Source: Candidatus Izemoplasma sp.
GTDB taxonomy: Bacteria; Bacillota_I; Bacilli_A; Izemoplasmatales; Izemoplasmataceae
Direction of reading: 5' to 3'
Assembly: GCA_021736285.1 (NCBI GenBank)
Contig: JAIPGE010000045.1
Span: 1 to 9,556 of the forward strand
Length of the DNA stretch: 9,556 nucleotides
In this document: positions 6,870 to 9,556 of the stretch, piece after piece
How positions within the stretch are numbered: position 1 is the first letter of the stretch
Layout of the letters: each line of letters starts with the position of its first letter
Program-made: the position numbers and the translations under genes
The notes under the pieces: generated by a model
The model's database searches: none
The model's input: only the letters and a program-made list of their open reading frames with translations
Told to the model about the DNA's origin: nothing

Positions 6870-7703
6870 ATGTCAAAACTGGAAATAAAAGACCTACATG
6901 CAGAAGTTGAAGGCAATGAAATTTTACGCGGTGTTACCTTAACAATTAATGGTGGCGAAACACATGCTATCATGGGTCCAAACGGGACTGGAAAGTCAAC
7001 GTTAGCGAGTGTTGTTATGGGACACCCCAAATATAAAGTGACACAAGGTGAAATCTTACTTGATGGCAACAATGTTTTAGAGATGGATGTAGATGAGCGC
7101 GCACGTGCTGGTCTATTTTTAGGTATGCAAGCACCTGCAGAAGTACCAGGTGTGACCAATAGTGACTTCATCAAAACAGCGATGAATGCACGATTAGAAG
7201 AGGGCAAAAAAGTTAAATTATTTGCCTTTATTAAACAGTATGATAAAGCTGTTCAAGAGTTAAAAATGAGTGAGGATTTACCCCATCGTTATCTTAATGA
7301 AGGGTTTAGTGGGGGCGAGAAAAAACGCAATGAGATTTTACAAATGAAAATGTTAAATCCCAAAATTGCGATTTTAGATGAAATTGATTCAGGACTTGAT
7401 GTCGATGCTTTAAAAATTGTCGGTGAAAATGTCACCAGCATGAAGCATGATCAACTTGGACTATTGTTGATTACACATTATCAACGGTTACTCGACTACA
7501 TAAAAGCTGACAAAGTTCATGTTATGATGAAAGGTCAACTTGTTAAAAGTGGCGGTATGGACATCATTGAGCGTATCGATCAAGAGGGATATGATTGGAT
7601 CAAACAAGAAGTCGGAATTGATGATGAACGTGTTATCCCAAAAGACGACAAAGAACTTGTCACAATAGGAACTTGCGCTACGAAAGAAGCGCTAGATCTC
7701 TAA
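6870..7703 (+). CDS. sufC: SufC, ATPase of the SufBCD Fe-S cluster scaffold
   Basis: Cytoplasmic ABC-type ATPase that joins SufB and SufD to build iron-sulfur clusters; it is not a transporter. At 277 residues all ATPase motifs are present: Walker A GPNGTGKST (36-44), the signature region GFSGGEKKR (145-153), Walker B IAILDE (166-171) followed by IDSGLD, and the switch His203 in ITHYQRLL. ITHYQRLL and GYDWIK near the end are typical of SufC. The start is the ATG at 6870, 8 nt after a perfect AAGGAGG (6855-6861); an in-frame ATG at 6840 overlaps the promoter -10 and is rejected. After GYDWIKQEVGIDDE the protein continues for about 24 residues, including a Cys-containing TIGTCATKE, roughly 15-20 longer than Bacillus SufC as I recall it. 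Its TAA stop overlaps the sufD ATG (TAATG). Confidence 0.97.
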   Translation: MSKLEIKDLHAEVEGNEILRGVTLTINGGETHAIMGPNGTGKSTLASVVMGHPKYKVTQGEILLDGNNVLEMDVDERARAGLFLGMQAPAEVPGVTNSDFIKTAMNARLEEGKKVKLFAFIKQYDKAVQELKMSEDLPHRYLNEGFSGGEKKRNEILQMKMLNPKIAILDEIDSGLDVDALKIVGENVTSMKHDQLGLLLITHYQRLLDYIKADKVHVMMKGQLVKSGGMDIIERIDQEGYDWIKQEVGIDDERVIPKDDKELVTIGTCATKEALDL

Positions 7704-8794
7704 TGGTTACATACACCAAAAACCCGCTAATTAATGATACCATACCAAAGACAATTGAATCGTTAATTGCAGATGATATCAGTCATTACTTAGTTATTAA
7801 AGATGGTCATATACTTGCTAAAGACATTGATATTGAAGGACTTTATATTGATAATTTCGATAATGCATTATCAGATAAAATAGATGTTATTCAAAAAATT
7901 GATGACACCAAAACTGATGTGTCTGATGCTTTTAAATACGTCAAAGAAAATGCCACAAGTGGTATTTTTGTACATGTCCAAAAAAACACAGTGATTGAAC
8001 CACCACTACATGTTTTTGTATTACAAGAAGAACATGATATGGTTCACAACACAATCGTTGTTTGTGATGAAAACAGTCAACTTAACTATATGGAATATTA
8101 TCAAAATGAACAACCGAGCAGCAACAATATTGTTAATCAAGCGATTGTAAATGAAAATGCAAAACTCACATATACAACAATGAATTTGTTTACGCAAAAA
8201 AGTGTATTAGATGTCAATCGCCAAGGACTGGTCAAACGCTATGGAACCTTAACATTTAACAATGCAGAAGTAAGTGATGCACTCTCAAACGTTAACACTG
8301 TTGTTAAGTTAGTAGCACCCTATGCAAAAAGTTATGTCAAAACTGTAGCCATCACCAATCAGCAACAAGAAGCACGTTTTGAACAATTAGTAGAACATTT
8401 GGCACAGTATACTGAAGGTTATATCGAAAACTATGGTGTCAGCAGTGATACTTCAGCGCTTGTATTTGAAGGCGTAGGAAAAATTCATAAAAACATGAAG
8501 CATAGTATCGCCCGTCAACAAAACCGTGGTATTGTTTTAAGTCGTAAAGCGCGACTTGACGCAAACCCGTTACTATTAATTGATGAATACGATGTTATTG
8601 CGTCACATGGCGCAGCAATTGGCAAAATAGATGAAGAACAGTTATATTATCTAATGAGTCGCGGATTAACAAAACGCAACGCCGAACGACTGATTATTAA
8701 TGGGTTTTTAAACCCGATTTTAGATGCATTAAGCAGTGACAAATTAAAAACGTTGTTCATTGACAGTGTTGCACGTAAAACCCAAGATTTATAG
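7703..8794 (+). CDS. sufD: SufD, SufBCD scaffold subunit (compact form)
   Basis: Beta-helix scaffold protein that pairs with SufB and SufC during Fe-S cluster assembly and is linked to iron entry. The C-terminal half shows family hallmarks: RGIVLS, DANPLLLIDEYDV (286-298), ASHGAAIG with His302 (corresponding to the functionally important His360 of E. coli SufD), then DEEQLYYLMSRGL. The position between sufC and sufS matches the Bacillus order. At 363 residues it is about 60-70 shorter than E. coli (about 423) or Bacillus (about 437) SufD; the shortfall is at the N terminus, where the usual helical region is missing. The ATG is at 7703, overlapping the sufC stop as TAATG. No good Shine-Dalgarno lies upstream, so translation is probably coupled to sufC. 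An in-frame TTG at 7673 inside sufC adds no family sequence. SufB is excluded by length and missing SufB-specific motifs. Confidence 0.93.
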   Translation: MVTYTKNPLINDTIPKTIESLIADDISHYLVIKDGHILAKDIDIEGLYIDNFDNALSDKIDVIQKIDDTKTDVSDAFKYVKENATSGIFVHVQKNTVIEPPLHVFVLQEEHDMVHNTIVVCDENSQLNYMEYYQNEQPSSNNIVNQAIVNENAKLTYTTMNLFTQKSVLDVNRQGLVKRYGTLTFNNAEVSDALSNVNTVVKLVAPYAKSYVKTVAITNQQQEARFEQLVEHLAQYTEGYIENYGVSSDTSALVFEGVGKIHKNMKHSIARQQNRGIVLSRKARLDANPLLLIDEYDVIASHGAAIGKIDEEQLYYLMSRGLTKRNAERLIINGFLNPILDALSSDKLKTLFIDSVARKTQDL

Positions 8795-8803
8795 GAGGCA
8801 CAT

Positions 8804-9556
8804 ATGGACTATCTACCAAACATTAAACAAGATTTTCCAATCTTAAATGATGATACGTTTGTTTATTTAGACAGTGCTGCAAGTAGTTTGACACCCCAAA
8901 TTGTCATTGATGAACTCAATGACTATTATCAAAATTATGGCGTGAATGTTCACCGTGGTGTCTATAATCTAAGTTATATCGCAACTGAAAAATACAATAA
9001 AGCACGACAGATTACTGCTGATTTTATTCACTGTGATTTTGATGAGATAGTCTTTACACGTGGTGCTTCAAATGCCCTCAATTTAGTGGCACTAAGTTAT
9101 GGTTATCATCTGTTGTCACCAGGCGATGAAATTATTGTATCGGAACTAGAGCATCATAGTTCGGTGTTACCATGGCAACAAGTCGCTAAAAATGTTGGTG
9201 CAAAACTGGTTTATGTCCCACTAACAAAAGAAGGTCGAATAACTGTTGAGAATTTTAAAAAGGTATTAACAGATAAGACAAAAATCGTAGCCTTAACCTA
9301 TATTTCAAATGTTTTGGGATATGTTACCCCGTTAGAAGAAATTATTAACTTGGCTCATCAAAAAGATGCGATTGTTAGTGTTGATGCAGCACAAGCTGCA
9401 CCACACATCCTTGTTGATGTCAAAGCACTAGATTGTGATTTTTTATCCTTTAGTGGACACAAAATGTTAGGTCCAACAGGCATAGGTGTGTTATATGGTA
9501 AACGCCAGTTGTTAGAAACAATGCCACCTCTTGAATACGGTGGAGATATGATTGAT
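8804..9556 (+). CDS. sufS: SufS, group II cysteine desulfurase (3' partial)
   Basis: PLP-dependent enzyme that takes sulfur from L-cysteine, giving alanine and an enzyme persulfide, and passes it via SufU or SufE to SufB. The first 251 codons are open to the window edge; about 155 more would be expected. Visible features are YLDSAASSLTP near 21-31, NVHRGVYNLS near 48-57, the cofactor-stacking pair H117/H118 in ELEHHSSVLPW, VSVDAAQAAPH with Asp194 and Gln197 contacting PLP, and the Schiff-base Lys220 in SGHKMLGPTG. The latter sequence is typical of SufS/CsdA rather than NifS/IscS. The catalytic cysteine lies beyond the window. AGGAGG (8793-8798) overlaps the sufD stop codon, 5 nt before the ATG, so it is co-transcribed with sufD. 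Confidence 0.96.
   Translation, partial: MDYLPNIKQDFPILNDDTFVYLDSAASSLTPQIVIDELNDYYQNYGVNVHRGVYNLSYIATEKYNKARQITADFIHCDFDEIVFTRGASNALNLVALSYGYHLLSPGDEIIVSELEHHSSVLPWQQVAKNVGAKLVYVPLTKEGRITVENFKKVLTDKTKIVALTYISNVLGYVTPLEEIINLAHQKDAIVSVDAAQAAPHILVDVKALDCDFLSFSGHKMLGPTGIGVLYGKRQLLETMPPLEYGGDMID

Noticed and set aside
6840..6872. ATG at 6840 as the start of sufC
   Set aside because: It overlaps the -10 TATAAT (6836-6841), so it would lie upstream of the transcription start; the ATG at 6870 has a perfect AAGGAGG at the right distance and matches SufC N termini.
6833..7207. Antisense reading frame of 124 codons opposite sufC
   Set aside because: It mirrors the strongly conserved sufC sequence, resembles no protein, and has no promoter or ribosome binding site of its own.
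7673..7702. TTG at 7673 as the start of sufD
   Set aside because: It lies inside sufC with no ribosome binding site; the TAATG start at 7703 is a classic coupled arrangement.
1..9556. A new defence, mobile or biosynthetic system
   Set aside because: Genes are metabolic or membrane functions in ordinary separate transcription units; there are no integrases, transposases, terminal repeats, CRISPR-like arrays or toxin-antitoxin pairs.

Overview
The window is a compact, AT-rich stretch of bacterial chromosome in which every gene lies on the + strand. TGA is a stop codon (it ends the first gene and the MgtC-like gene) and TGG encodes tryptophan, so this is not a TGA=Trp mollicute such as Mycoplasma or Spiroplasma. 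Strong AGGAGG-type ribosome binding sites, TATAAT promoters, a single-chain pyruvate:ferredoxin oxidoreductase and a Firmicutes-style sufC-sufD-sufS order suggest an anaerobic low-GC Firmicutes or deep-branching Tenericutes (Izemoplasma, Haloplasma or Acholeplasma-like). The exact lineage is an inference from gene content, not a measured placement.

Layout. (1) Positions 1-875: a choline/ethanolamine-kinase-like phosphotransferase whose first codons lie before the window, ending in a hairpin terminator that includes its stop codon. (2) 948-4615: a self-contained transcription unit for a 1179-residue pyruvate:ferredoxin (flavodoxin) oxidoreductase, with its own promoter, a leader of about 50 nt carrying a small tandem repeat, and a strong cUUCGg terminator. 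(3) 4630-5562: a polytopic membrane protein of no family I recognise; a possible extended -10 lies inside the preceding terminator. (4) 5583-6787: a promoter with an inverted repeat in its spacer, a short MgtC/SapB-family membrane protein and an SGNH/GDSL-type hydrolase whose nucleophile position holds Cys instead of Ser, closed by a terminator. (5) 6813 to the end: a suf operon, sufC-sufD-sufS, running off the window; sufU and sufB would be expected next.

Functionally, the oxidoreductase converts pyruvate to acetyl-CoA and reduced ferredoxin and needs three [4Fe-4S] clusters, while the suf operon supplies the sulfur mobilisation and scaffold machinery for such clusters. The other genes (phosphotransferase, MgtC-like protein, orphan membrane protein, SGNH hydrolase) look like membrane or envelope and small-molecule functions.

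No intergenic gap exceeds about 160 bases. I see no tRNA, rRNA, CRISPR array, insertion sequence, prophage or defence genes, and no multi-gene system that I would call undescribed. The points worth a second look are local: the Ser-to-Cys change in the SGNH protein, the overlap of a promoter-like element with the oxidoreductase terminator, the compact SufD, the SufC tail, and the orphan membrane protein.
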